From: Candidatus Jidaibacter sp.
GTDB lineage: Bacteria; Pseudomonadota; Alphaproteobacteria; Rickettsiales; Midichloriaceae
Assembly: GCA_021298045.1 (NCBI GenBank)
Contig: JAJTHY010000046.1
Span: forward strand, 1 to 6,196
DNA length: 6,196 nucleotides
Direction: 5' to 3'
Below are positions 1 to 6,196 of the stretch, one piece after another. Below the pieces are notes generated by a model. The model worked only from the letters and a program-made list of their open reading frames with translations, did not search any database and was not told the DNA's origin. The position numbers and the translations under genes were made by a program. Position 1 is the first letter of the stretch, and the number at the start of each line of letters is the position of its first letter.

Positions 1-937
1 TGGGGTGAAAAGAATTATAACTCTTAATTATGTTTGAGGAGTCTACCTTCGTGTAATTTTGGGTAGTAGATATAGACTCATGACGGAGCAATTCTTGAAT
101 TACCCTTATATCACCACCTTTAGCAAGTAGATGTGTTGCAAAGCTGTGGCGAAATGAATGTGGCGAAGCATAGTTAGGTAAATTTAATGCGCAGATAATT
201 TTCTTTAATTCTGTTCTAAAAGCCGAAGGATTAAGAGGCCCACCCCTCACACCAACAAAAAGCGGCCCAGTTTCAAGGTTATGTGGACATGCCTTTATGT
301 ACTCATTTACAGATTCTATAACGGCAGGAAGCAAATAAACCGGTGATTCTTTATTGCCTTTACCTATAACATTAATAACACCATGCACACCAAGCATTTT
401 CTTTAACTCTAAGCCCAACGCCTCAGATATCCTAAGGCCCACACCATATAAAAGCATCAAAACCGCCTTATTACGCTTTGCAACCCAATTGTCCGAAAAA
501 ATTCCAGCATTATTTATAACAAGCATAACACTTTCCACACTTAGCGCCTTAGGTAAAGGCTTATTAACTTTTTTTATAACCACGGAAAAAATAGCAGCAT
601 TGTGCACGCCATAATTCTTTTTCAAAAATCGGAAGAAATTTTTAAGCGCTGAAAGCGCCCTAGCATTAGAAGTTGCTTTGTGATTATCCACCTTACGACT
701 CGCGAGCCAACTACGAAAGTCTTTTATCTCGAGGGCAGCAAGCATATTCTCATCTGGCATTTTGCCAGTATGCCCCGCAATAAATTGCAGGAAAAGAAAC
801 AAGTCGGTCACATATGCTTTTACCGTATGCGAGGAATGTTTTTTCACATTCTTCAAAAATGCCAACCACTCCTCTACTTTGCCAATGAGAGAACTCGAGA
901 CATTTAATTGCAATACACTATCTTTGCTCTCCGCCAT
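1..937 (-). CDS. xerC: Tyrosine recombinase XerC-like, partial at its C-terminal end (left window edge)
   Basis: Site-specific tyrosine recombinase of the Xer family, which in bacteria works with a partner Xer protein at the dif site near the terminus to resolve chromosome dimers. 312 codons are visible and the frame is open to the window edge. The last residues (YNSFHP) match the usual Xer ending, so only a few codons should be missing. An N-terminal SAM-like core-binding domain spans about residues 15-110 (DFRSWLASRK, NFFRFLKK). The catalytic domain follows, with every expected residue: R169 (GLRISEAL), K193 (GKGNK), H260 and R263 (HSFRH), H286 and nucleophile Y295 (TTQNY). Their spacing equals that of E. 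coli XerC with a constant offset of about 20. The usual LLGH reads LLRH here. ATG at 937 is the first start after in-frame stops and overlaps the end of pheT by 20 bases, so translation is probably coupled; only a weak purine run precedes it. XerC is preferred over XerD from the N-domain wording, but this is not certain. Confidence 0.9.
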   Translation of the reverse strand, partial: MAESKDSVLQLNVSSSLIGKVEEWLAFLKNVKKHSSHTVKAYVTDLFLFLQFIAGHTGKMPDENMLAALEIKDFRSWLASRKVDNHKATSNARALSALKNFFRFLKKNYGVHNAAIFSVVIKKVNKPLPKALSVESVMLVINNAGIFSDNWVAKRNKAVLMLLYGVGLRISEALGLELKKMLGVHGVINVIGKGNKESPVYLLPAVIESVNEYIKACPHNLETGPLFVGVRGGPLNPSAFRTELKKIICALNLPNYASPHSFRHSFATHLLAKGGDIRVIQELLRHESISTTQNYTKVDSSNIIKSYNSFHP

Positions 938-3278
938 ATTTTGCTTTTACTAAGTTAACTATTTGACCACATATTTTCTCAATTTCTGCATCAGTAAAGG
1001 TTTGCACCTTTGGCCTGAGCACAACACTGAAAGCAACAGATTTCTTATCTTCAGCAACACCTTTACCCTTGTAAATATCAAAGACGTTCACATCTTCAAT
1101 CGTATCCGCATCTAGGCCCCTCACTTCTGCAAGCATTGAGCCAACTTCTACAGAATCATCTACCACAAAGGCAAAATCCCTATTCACCATTTGCAAATGG
1201 GATAATTGCTTACGCGTCCTTATCGCCTTTGTTTTCAATACTGGCATTTCGCCTATAAGAAGTTCAAATACAGCAACATTTGTTTCAACTCCTGAATTTT
1301 TTAGAACAGCAAAATTTAATTCTCCAAAGTAGCCAATAACCTGTTTGCCTAATGAAATAGCTGCAGATTTTCCAGGATGGTAATATCCAGGCGCCCCTCG
1401 ACTAATTTTGCATTTATCAGGGTCTAATCCATATAGCTTGATAAGCGCAAATGCATAACCTTTAGCATCATAAAAATCAAAATCGCGCTCTTCTTTAAAG
1501 GTAGTTTTACGCATGAATTTACCAGCTAAAACCCCACTCAGCACTTGCTTTTGTTGCTCTGGCTCGCTGCCTTTATAGACATTGCCAATTTCAAAATACG
1601 TAGCATCAAGAATTCCATATACAATATTTTCACTTAAATGCTTAATCAACATTGGCAGTTGGGATATGCGCATAACCGACATATCGCTACTAATAGGATT
1701 GGCAAGCTCTATTTGGTTTAAAAAAGAAAATTGATCGGCTTGTTTGCGGCTGACAAACGAATAAGTTATCAACTCATCAAAACCATTATCAATCAGATAT
1801 TGCCGCGCTTTATCTGCAAAATCAGGATTCTTTACAATAATGTTTTCAAAGCCAAGGGGCACAGGTACTGGCTTAATATTGTCAAGACCATAAATTCTCA
1901 AAACCTCCTCAACCAGATCTCTCCCCTGAGTTATGTCGCCGTATCGATATGATGGAACAGTTACTTTGCCGCCCTCTATAACAAAACCCAATTTTTGTAA
2001 CGTAGATTGTATAAAAGCATTATCAATGTCGTTACCTGCAAGCTCACTCACACTCTCAATTTTAAATGCTACTTCTTTAGGATATTTTATTGGATTGCCA
2101 AACATCCTTGTAGAACCCACTACAGCACCACCTAAATTATTCGTGATCTCACCCGTTAGGTAATGCACAAATGAATCTGTACTACCACTATCAATCCTCC
2201 TTTCAAAACGGTACCTAGAATCTGAAATTAAGTTCAGCGCCCTGCCCGCTTTCGCAACCGCCTCAGGGTGGAAATTAGCAACCTCTATTAATATGTTCTT
2301 GGTTTCATTATCTACTTTGCTGAGCTCACCTCCCATAACTCCTGCTATTGCAAGGATTTTCTCACCATCTGCCACAACCAATAATTCAGCAGGAAGATTA
2401 TATTCCTGACCACCAAGAGCGACAAATTTTTCATCTTTGTGGGATTTTCTTACAACAACTGGGCCTTTTATTTTATCCAAATCATATATGTGGTTAGGAC
2501 GCCCTAAATCCAGCATGGCAAAGTTTGAAATATCAACTAAGGCGCTTTTTGGATTCGAGCCTATCGCACGCAACATGTTACTGATATACTCAGGCGCTGA
2601 CAGTGAATTATCCACACCTTTTATTATAGTTGCAGTAAATTCCTGGCAGTTATCCTTGTCTTCAATGACTAAAGGAAACTTGTCATCATATTGCACGCTT
2701 TTAAGTTTGGGGCTAACAATCTCACCAAGGCCAGCAGCAGCCAAATCTCTTGCAATTCCGAAAACACAAGCTGCATCACCGCGGTTTGGGGTAAGTGCAA
2801 TTTCTATAACAGCATCATTAAGACCAGCATACTGCATATATTTAGACCCAACTCTTGCATCTGCTAGCAGTTCAATAATGCCTTCAGACGTATCTGCAAG
2901 CATGAGCTCCTCGCTTGAGCAAAGCATGCCACTACTCTCTACACCCCGAATCTTGGCAGCTTTAATGATAAACTCACCCGCTGGTATAACAGCCCCAATT
3001 GGCGCTAAAACCACCTTAATGCCCGCACGTGCGTTGGCCGCCCCACATACAATTTGCAAATTTTCTTTCCCATCAAAAACTGTGCAAACCCTCAGCTTAT
3101 CTGCATCTGGATGCGGCTCTGCTTTTAAAATTTCAGCAATTATAAATGGCTCATATAATTTACTTTTATCAACGCACTCTTCAACCTCAAGCCCAATTCT
3201 CGTCAAAGTTTCACAGATTTGTTCTAGTGTGGAGGTGGTGTTAAGATGGCTTTTCAACCAAGAGAGAGTAAACCGCAT
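918..3278 (-). CDS. pheT: Phenylalanine--tRNA ligase beta subunit
   Basis: Beta subunit of the cytoplasmic alpha2-beta2 phenylalanyl-tRNA synthetase, which charges tRNA-Phe; the alpha subunit (PheS) carries the main catalytic site. At 786 residues it is full length for the bacterial family. Domains in order: N-terminal segment 1-38; OB-fold tRNA-binding domain about 39-150 (AEPHPDADKLRVC, VCGAANARAG, GVESSGMLCS); B3/B4 domain about 210-375, which in this family holds the editing site (RYRFERRID at 355-363); B5 domain about 402-468 (VPSYRYGDI, LVEEVLRIYG); the catalytic-like core to about 680; and a C-terminal FDX-ACB anticodon-binding fold about 692-784 (VNRDFAFVV, LRPKVQTFTDAEIE). Wording is strongly alphaproteobacterial (TPNRGDAA, ARDLAAAGLG). 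ATG at 3278 is the only start before an in-frame stop, with only a weak AAAGA-like site upstream. pheS, often just upstream in bacteria, is absent: the upstream neighbour is a divergent transporter. The 3' end overlaps xerC. Confidence 0.98.
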   Translation of the reverse strand: MRFTLSWLKSHLNTTSTLEQICETLTRIGLEVEECVDKSKLYEPFIIAEILKAEPHPDADKLRVCTVFDGKENLQIVCGAANARAGIKVVLAPIGAVIPAGEFIIKAAKIRGVESSGMLCSSEELMLADTSEGIIELLADARVGSKYMQYAGLNDAVIEIALTPNRGDAACVFGIARDLAAAGLGEIVSPKLKSVQYDDKFPLVIEDKDNCQEFTATIIKGVDNSLSAPEYISNMLRAIGSNPKSALVDISNFAMLDLGRPNHIYDLDKIKGPVVVRKSHKDEKFVALGGQEYNLPAELLVVADGEKILAIAGVMGGELSKVDNETKNILIEVANFHPEAVAKAGRALNLISDSRYRFERRIDSGSTDSFVHYLTGEITNNLGGAVVGSTRMFGNPIKYPKEVAFKIESVSELAGNDIDNAFIQSTLQKLGFVIEGGKVTVPSYRYGDITQGRDLVEEVLRIYGLDNIKPVPVPLGFENIIVKNPDFADKARQYLIDNGFDELITYSFVSRKQADQFSFLNQIELANPISSDMSVMRISQLPMLIKHLSENIVYGILDATYFEIGNVYKGSEPEQQKQVLSGVLAGKFMRKTTFKEERDFDFYDAKGYAFALIKLYGLDPDKCKISRGAPGYYHPGKSAAISLGKQVIGYFGELNFAVLKNSGVETNVAVFELLIGEMPVLKTKAIRTRKQLSHLQMVNRDFAFVVDDSVEVGSMLAEVRGLDADTIEDVNVFDIYKGKGVAEDKKSVAFSVVLRPKVQTFTDAEIEKICGQIVNLVKAKYGGEQR

Positions 3279-3285
3279 ATCGTCT

Positions 3286-3312
3286 TTATTTCATCATTAT
3301 TGGAACAGCCAT
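3286..3312 (-). CDS. Possible 8-codon leader open frame upstream of pheT
   Basis: On the minus strand, ATG at 3312 opens a frame reading MAVPIMMK and ending with TAA at 3288-3286, seven bases before the pheT ATG. It is preceded at a spacing of six bases by GGAGG (3323-3319), the strongest Shine-Dalgarno match I see in the window and far better than that of pheT itself. Ribosomes ending here would be well placed to restart at pheT, so the frame could couple or tune pheT translation. It contains no phenylalanine codon, so it is not a classical Phe attenuator like E. coli pheM. The MAVP start recalls ribosomal protein L32, but four residues are too few to claim a remnant. It may be chance in a short AT-rich gap. 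Confidence 0.35.
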   Translation of the reverse strand: MAVPIMMK

Positions 3313-3332
3313 ATTAAACCTCCAAGTGTTCA

Positions 3333-3338
3333 AATATA
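3333..3338 (-). promoter_or_regulatory. Weak candidate -10 box for the pheT-xerC transcript
   Basis: Read on the minus strand this is TATATT (five of six matches to TATAAT). It lies 10 bases before the GGAGG of the leader frame, giving a predicted transcript start around 3326. No good -35 hexamer lies 16-18 bases upstream, so the call is tentative. It is listed because the divergent gap must hold a promoter for pheT unless transcription enters from elsewhere. Confidence 0.25.
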
Positions 3339-3427
3339 CAAGTTAAATATCTTTTTCACTCTTTCATCTTAACAAAATAATATTTGCCACATATTTAAAA
3401 AATAGTTAATGTGCCATGTAATATCGA

Positions 3428-3446
3428 ATTTTACTTTAAGTAAAAT
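3428..3446. promoter_or_regulatory. Perfect inverted repeat in the divergent spacer, possible operator or hairpin
   Basis: ATTTTACT (3428-3435) and AGTAAAAT (3439-3446) are exact reverse complements around a 3-base centre. If A3427 bulges, CG at 3425-3426 can pair with CG at 3447-3448. The right arm contains TAAAAT (3441-3446), a five-of-six match to a -10 box, 33 bases before the symporter ATG, so a protein bound to the dyad would cover the likely promoter. No T-run follows on either strand, which argues against a rho-independent terminator. The rest of the 201-base gap (3279-3479) shows only the pheT leader elements and AT-rich sequence without a recognisable RNA motif. Confidence 0.4.
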
Positions 3447-3479
3447 CGACGCAACTTTAATTTTTATTAAGGTAAATGT

Positions 3480-4913
3480 ATGACTAACTTACACAATTTA
3501 GATATAGCAATTATTATAGCTTATTTATTACTATGCCTTGTTATTGGTTTGCATAAGGCTGGCAAAATCAAAACAATTAGAGAATACACTTTGGGCACTG
3601 GTTATATTTCCACTGCGGTATTATTATCCACAATACTTGCTACTTATCTTGGTGCCGGCTCAACTATTGGCACAGTAGAAAAGCTTTACTCCATGGGCCT
3701 AATATTCGCCTTAGCTATTATGTTTAAACCTTTATTTTGGTTCATCACAGCTAAAATATTTGCAGGAAATATTCATGTTTTCAAAAAAGCTGGGTGCATG
3801 TCCGTTAGTGATATTATGGGCTTTTTATATGGCAAAGCTGGGAAATGGACAACTAATATACTTGCAATCCTGATTTCAATTGGCGTACTTGCTGCTCAGA
3901 TAGCGGCAATAGGTTATCTATTTAATTACTTTTTGGGATTAACTCCGCAACTGGGAACATTAATTGGATTTGGAGTATTAGTTGTATATTCTCTTTTTGG
4001 CGGCATTAGAGCTGTGGCACTAACTGATACCTTTCAAGGCATGATTATAGCTGTCGCAATTCCAGTTGCTTGTCTAATCGCTTTTCATGATATAGGTGGG
4101 TACGAGGGTTTGGTAAGCAATCTTCCAGCTTCTCACCTTACTATAGATTTTTCAGGAGGTAACATAATTCTTTTTGCAAGTATACTGTTTTACACATTAA
4201 TGCCGTTATCAGAAGGTGCTTTTATACAAAGATATTTAATGGCCAACAATAGCCGGCAGCTCAATACTTGTTTAAAATTGATTGCTTTTATTTCTCTTCC
4301 ACTAACTATAATCATAGTGTTAATTGGCTTTATTGTTAAGGTCAAAGCCCCAGAAATTAATCCAAATATTGCATTTTATTACATGATAGGCAATTACTTG
4401 CCTGTTGGAGTTACGGGGCTATTGGTTTCTGGGATATTGGCAGCAATCATGTCGACTGCAGATTCTTGGCTAAACACTACCAGTGTTTTATGCGCTCATG
4501 ATATTGCCAAAGGTTTGTTTCCCAAGCTTACCGATAAACAAGAGCTTTTTATAGCCAGAATATCTGTGATTGTAATAAGCGTGCTTGCAACAGTATTAGC
4601 ATTTTCTGGTAAAAGCCTTATGGAGCTTATATGGCTTGCGGATAATTTTTGGTTCCCGATTATACTAATACCTCTTGCTTCCGGATTTCTAAAGTTTCAA
4701 ACTAACCAAAAATCATTTATGTGCGCAACCCTTATTGGTATTTCGGGCATAGCCTTAGGCAGATATGTAGCAGGTGAATTTGCAACTATCAGTCTGTTTT
4801 TTGGAGCAATTGGCAGCGCAATTGGTTTATTTGGCATGCATTATTGGCAAATTCTTACTGGACAGCATGTCAATCTCAGTAAGGGCCTTAGATACAAACA
4901 ACTAGGAGACTAA
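3480..4913 (+). CDS. Sodium:solute symporter (SSS family), substrate unknown
   Basis: Inner-membrane secondary transporter of the SSS family (LeuT fold, relatives of PutP and PanF), expected to import a small organic solute with sodium. The 477 residues give about 13 hydrophobic segments, near 7-24, 42-64, 71-93, 126-152, 157-176, 186-203, 228-246, 264-287, 308-328, 358-376, 384-403, 411-429 and 434-456, the usual SSS count. Family signatures are TYLGAGSTIG (55-64), FGGIRAVALTDTFQGMI (173-189), and AAIMSTADSWLN (321-332); S325 and T326 of the last correspond to the sodium-site Ser/Thr pair of PutP. ATG at 3480 is preceded by AAGG with suitable spacing; another ATG at 3476 is out of frame and stops at once. 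The protein ends about 20 residues after the last segment with no kinase or regulatory tail. That matters because the broken paralogue directly downstream runs into a histidine kinase. Substrate cannot be read from sequence; proline, pantothenate or another solute is possible. Confidence 0.95.
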   Translation: MTNLHNLDIAIIIAYLLLCLVIGLHKAGKIKTIREYTLGTGYISTAVLLSTILATYLGAGSTIGTVEKLYSMGLIFALAIMFKPLFWFITAKIFAGNIHVFKKAGCMSVSDIMGFLYGKAGKWTTNILAILISIGVLAAQIAAIGYLFNYFLGLTPQLGTLIGFGVLVVYSLFGGIRAVALTDTFQGMIIAVAIPVACLIAFHDIGGYEGLVSNLPASHLTIDFSGGNIILFASILFYTLMPLSEGAFIQRYLMANNSRQLNTCLKLIAFISLPLTIIIVLIGFIVKVKAPEINPNIAFYYMIGNYLPVGVTGLLVSGILAAIMSTADSWLNTTSVLCAHDIAKGLFPKLTDKQELFIARISVIVISVLATVLAFSGKSLMELIWLADNFWFPIILIPLASGFLKFQTNQKSFMCATLIGISGIALGRYVAGEFATISLFFGAIGSAIGLFGMHYWQILTGQHVNLSKGLRYKQLGD

Positions 4914-5254
4914 TAAGAACTAAACTAAAAGGGAATATACTTTAGGCACTGGGTACATTTCCACTGCTGCACTCATGTTCACCATCTTTGCAACTTTTAT
5001 TGGCGCGGGCTCAACTATTGGCACAGTTGAAAAAGTTTATTCCATGGGTTTAATGTTTGCAGTTACAACACTTTTGCAGCCACTACTTCTGGGCTCTTAC
5101 TGCTAAATTATTTGCAGGAACAATCGATGTTTTTAAAAAAGCAGGCTGCATGTCTGTCAGTGATATTATGGGAGTTTTATATGGCAAGCCAGGAAAATGG
5201 GCCACAAACATCTTGTCGATATTTTTTGGCATAAGTTTAATTGCTATGCAGGTA
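4914..5254 (+). pseudogene. Truncated, frameshifted second copy of the SSS symporter 5' region
   Basis: This stretch matches the intact symporter upstream (3579-3899, residues 34-140) from 4930 to 5251. By hand, about 77 of 107 residues are identical, including an unbroken VFKKAGCMSVSDIMG block. The first 33 codons are missing: similarity fades into the intact gene's stop, and an in-frame TAA sits at 4921-4923 with no start. From REYTLGTGYISTA the frame runs to about 5085; there one extra base (CTACTTC where CTATTC is expected, near 5086) shifts it, and translation would stop at TAA 5103-5105. The following frame continues the homology as FWALTAKLFAG through GKWATNIL to GISLIAMQV at about 5254. 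The remaining nine or ten membrane segments are absent. It cannot make a transporter. It probably forms one dead gene with the kinase fragment that follows. Confidence 0.9.
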
Positions 5255-5747
5255 ATTTTTAACTCACTACTTACAAAAATCAACAAATCAAGAAATTGGG
5301 AACAATAATTTATTTCCTCAATATGCAAATGTCAGAACCCATAAAGTTAAGCGACATTATTTAAAATCGTACGGACTTAACGAAAAAAATCTCAATCGAA
5401 TCAAGGTTAGAGATGGCAATGATTTTAAATTTAAAGGTAGCAAAAATTTTGTAGGGCACGTTATTAACAACCTGATAAACAATGCTTTAAAATATGCAGG
5501 TCCTGATAGCAAAATAGAAATATGGTATGAAGATGGTGAACTACACTTTAAAGATAATGGACCCGGCATAAGCCCAGAAAAACTTCCTTATATTTTTGAA
5601 CCTTTTGATAACAAACGCAATATACAAGGGACAGGTGTGGGATTGCCATTTTGCAAAGAAGTTATGGAAAGCATGGGCGGGAGCATAAAATGCGTTTCCG
5701 AGCTAGGCAAAGGCACAGAATTCATGCTAAAGTTCGAGCGAATTTGA
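5255..5747 (+). pseudogene. Remnant of sensor histidine kinase C-terminal ATP-binding domain
   Basis: The frame open from 5256 to TGA 5745-5747 contains a full HATPase_c (Bergerat) fold: N box NLINNALKYA (5469-5498), G1 DNGPGI (5553-5570), F box IFEPF (5592-5606), G2 GTGVGL (5628-5645) and G3 GKGT (5706-5717). An FKFKGSKNFVGHVINN lead-in before the N box resembles CqsS-like or transporter-linked kinases. The phospho-accepting His region is missing, and no ATG, GTG or TTG occurs in frame before GTG 5637 inside the G2 box, so no start is usable. Upstream, traces of the dimerisation helix are scattered over frames: FNSLLTKINKS (5256-5290) continues the symporter remnant's frame, and MQMSEPIKLSDII (5323-5361) lies in a third frame. 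This looks like the kinase half of an SSS-kinase fusion whose middle was deleted. A separate broken kinase gene is the alternative. Confidence 0.85.
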
Positions 5748-5764
5748 TTCAAACTTTGATTTTT
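5729..5764 (+). terminator. Weak terminator-like stem-loop at the end of the kinase remnant
   Basis: AAAGTTCGA (5729-5737) can pair with TCAAACTTT (5749-5757) with one mismatch, leaving an 11-base loop, followed by GATTTTT. The stem is AT-rich and so weak, and it overlaps both the last codons of the remnant and the -35 box of the next promoter. It may be fortuitous. Confidence 0.22.
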
Positions 5765-5784
5765 AGAATGTTTTATGCTATAAT
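5756..5784 (+). promoter_or_regulatory. Near-consensus sigma-70-type promoter with extended -10
   Basis: TTGATT (5756-5761, four of six to TTGACA), an exact 17-base spacer, then consensus TATAAT (5779-5784) preceded by TG at 5776-5777 as in an extended -10. The predicted transcript start is near 5791, about 19 bases before the ATG at 5810. It is the best promoter in the window and starts a unit independent of the degraded genes upstream. Confidence 0.7.
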
Positions 5785-5809
5785 GTCCAAAAATTAATAG
5801 TATGTATTC

Positions 5810-6196
5810 ATGCACGCGAAAGGAGATAGCTTTGATAGTTTTTTGAAGAAATTAAGTAATCAAAACGATTTAGAAATAAGGCGAGATTTCCTTTCGCGTA
5901 AAGCCAGTTCTCAGAACTTAACTGAAGAAAAATGGTTACAGATTTTGGATTTGGAACCTAAGCAAGATTGGTATTGGCAGGCTTTGGGTGTTTGTGTTGA
6001 TAAAGCACCCAAAGAATTTGCTCAAAACCAAGTAGCCAATACACTTAAACCATTGGTGCAAGCAGCTATATCTTATGAAAAATGGCAGGAACTTATTGAT
6101 ACCGACATAAAGTTCTTTGAGGCATTGCATGACTATGAGTTTCCAGAGAATTTTCTTTTTGAAAGGTGCCCTTCTAATACTATGATTTCTGCTGAA
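5810..6196 (+). CDS. Helical, tryptophan-rich protein of unknown function, partial (right window edge)
   Basis: I do not recognise this family. 129 codons are visible and the frame is open at the window edge. ATG at 5810 is the first start after an in-frame TAG (5798-5800) and sits about 19 bases after the predicted transcript start. The leader has no clear Shine-Dalgarno site; an AAAGGAG run lies inside the coding region (5818-5824) with no suitable in-frame start after it. The visible part is polar, with many Lys, Glu, Asp and Gln residues, no signal peptide and no membrane segment, and appears mostly alpha-helical. Trp occurs at residues 42, 54, 56 and 92. Two similar segments, EEKWLQILD (39-47) and YEKWQELID (89-97), lie exactly 50 residues apart, hinting at a helical-hairpin repeat of the TPR-like kind, as seen in many cytosolic or effector proteins of intracellular bacteria. 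That link is inference. The strong promoter and clean frame indicate a real gene. Confidence 0.75.
   Translation, partial: MHAKGDSFDSFLKKLSNQNDLEIRRDFLSRKASSQNLTEEKWLQILDLEPKQDWYWQALGVCVDKAPKEFAQNQVANTLKPLVQAAISYEKWQELIDTDIKFFEALHDYEFPENFLFERCPSNTMISAE

Noticed and set aside
354..614. Plus-strand open frame of 86 codons
   Set aside because: Antisense to the Xer recombinase catalytic domain, with no family resemblance or ribosome site.
3286..3312. Remnant of rpmF (ribosomal protein L32) suggested by the MAVP start
   Set aside because: Only four residues match and no downstream L32 sequence is visible in any frame.
2437..3372. Long open frame on the plus strand (311 codons)
   Set aside because: It lies almost wholly antisense to pheT, whose domains are unmistakable. 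Its translation is Ser/Leu/Pro-rich with no recognisable motif, typical of a complementary-strand shadow.
3279..3479. T-box, riboswitch or Phe-codon attenuator for pheT
   Set aside because: No Phe-codon run, no T-box sequence and no terminator hairpin with a T-run is visible on the minus strand.
5057..5308. Plus-strand open frame with a TTG start as a small independent gene
   Set aside because: Its first codons are a shifted reading of the symporter remnant and the rest is remnant symporter sequence after a one-base insertion; it is part of the pseudogene.
5083..5815. Minus-strand open frames of 70-81 codons
   Set aside because: They are antisense to the symporter and kinase remnants and show no protein-like motif or ribosome site.
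5817..5834. AAAGGAG as the ribosome site for a downstream start
   Set aside because: The TTG that follows at good spacing is out of frame and stops after four codons; the next in-frame TTG (5843) is too far away.

Overview
The window is AT-rich and reads as a piece of an alphaproteobacterial chromosome, most likely from an obligate intracellular lineage of the Rickettsiales or Holosporales type. The main reason is the PheT protein, whose N-terminal half carries wording typical of alphaproteobacterial PheT (a GMLCSSEELML-like stretch, TPNRGDAA, GIARDLAAAGLG). Base composition, weak Shine-Dalgarno sites and a decaying gene remnant fit a reduced or host-associated genome. The assignment is an inference from reading alone.

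Layout. Positions 1-3278 hold two genes on the minus strand that overlap by 20 bases: pheT (beta subunit of phenylalanyl-tRNA synthetase, complete, 786 residues) followed by a Xer-type tyrosine recombinase (xerC-like, 312 residues visible, running off the left edge a few codons short of its expected end). pheS is not next to pheT. Positions 3279-3479 form a 201-base divergent spacer. It holds an 8-codon minus-strand open frame with a strong GGAGG site just before pheT, weak promoter-like hexamers, and a perfect 8-base inverted repeat before the next gene. Positions 3480-4913 encode a complete sodium:solute symporter (SSS family, 477 residues, about 13 membrane segments) on the plus strand.

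Positions 4914-5747 are the most unusual part. Directly after the symporter stop lies a broken second copy of the symporter 5' region (about 70% amino-acid identity by hand alignment). It lacks its first 33 residues and contains a single-base insertion. After about 107 residues it runs into the C-terminal ATP-binding half of a sensor histidine kinase, which has the N, G1, F, G2 and G3 boxes but no phospho-accepting histidine and no start codon. The simplest reading is the collapsed remnant of an SSS-histidine kinase fusion protein (CbrA-like architecture) that once stood in tandem with the intact symporter.

From 5756 a new transcription unit begins with a near-consensus sigma-70-type promoter (TTGATT, 17-base spacer, extended TATAAT). 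It drives a helical, tryptophan-rich protein of unknown function (129 residues visible) that runs off the right edge.

Working together: pheT and xerC probably share one transcript but have unrelated jobs (translation; chromosome dimer resolution). The symporter and the kinase remnant point to a lost nutrient- or ion-sensing transporter-receptor. I found no RNA genes, CRISPR arrays, insertion sequences or complete mobile elements.
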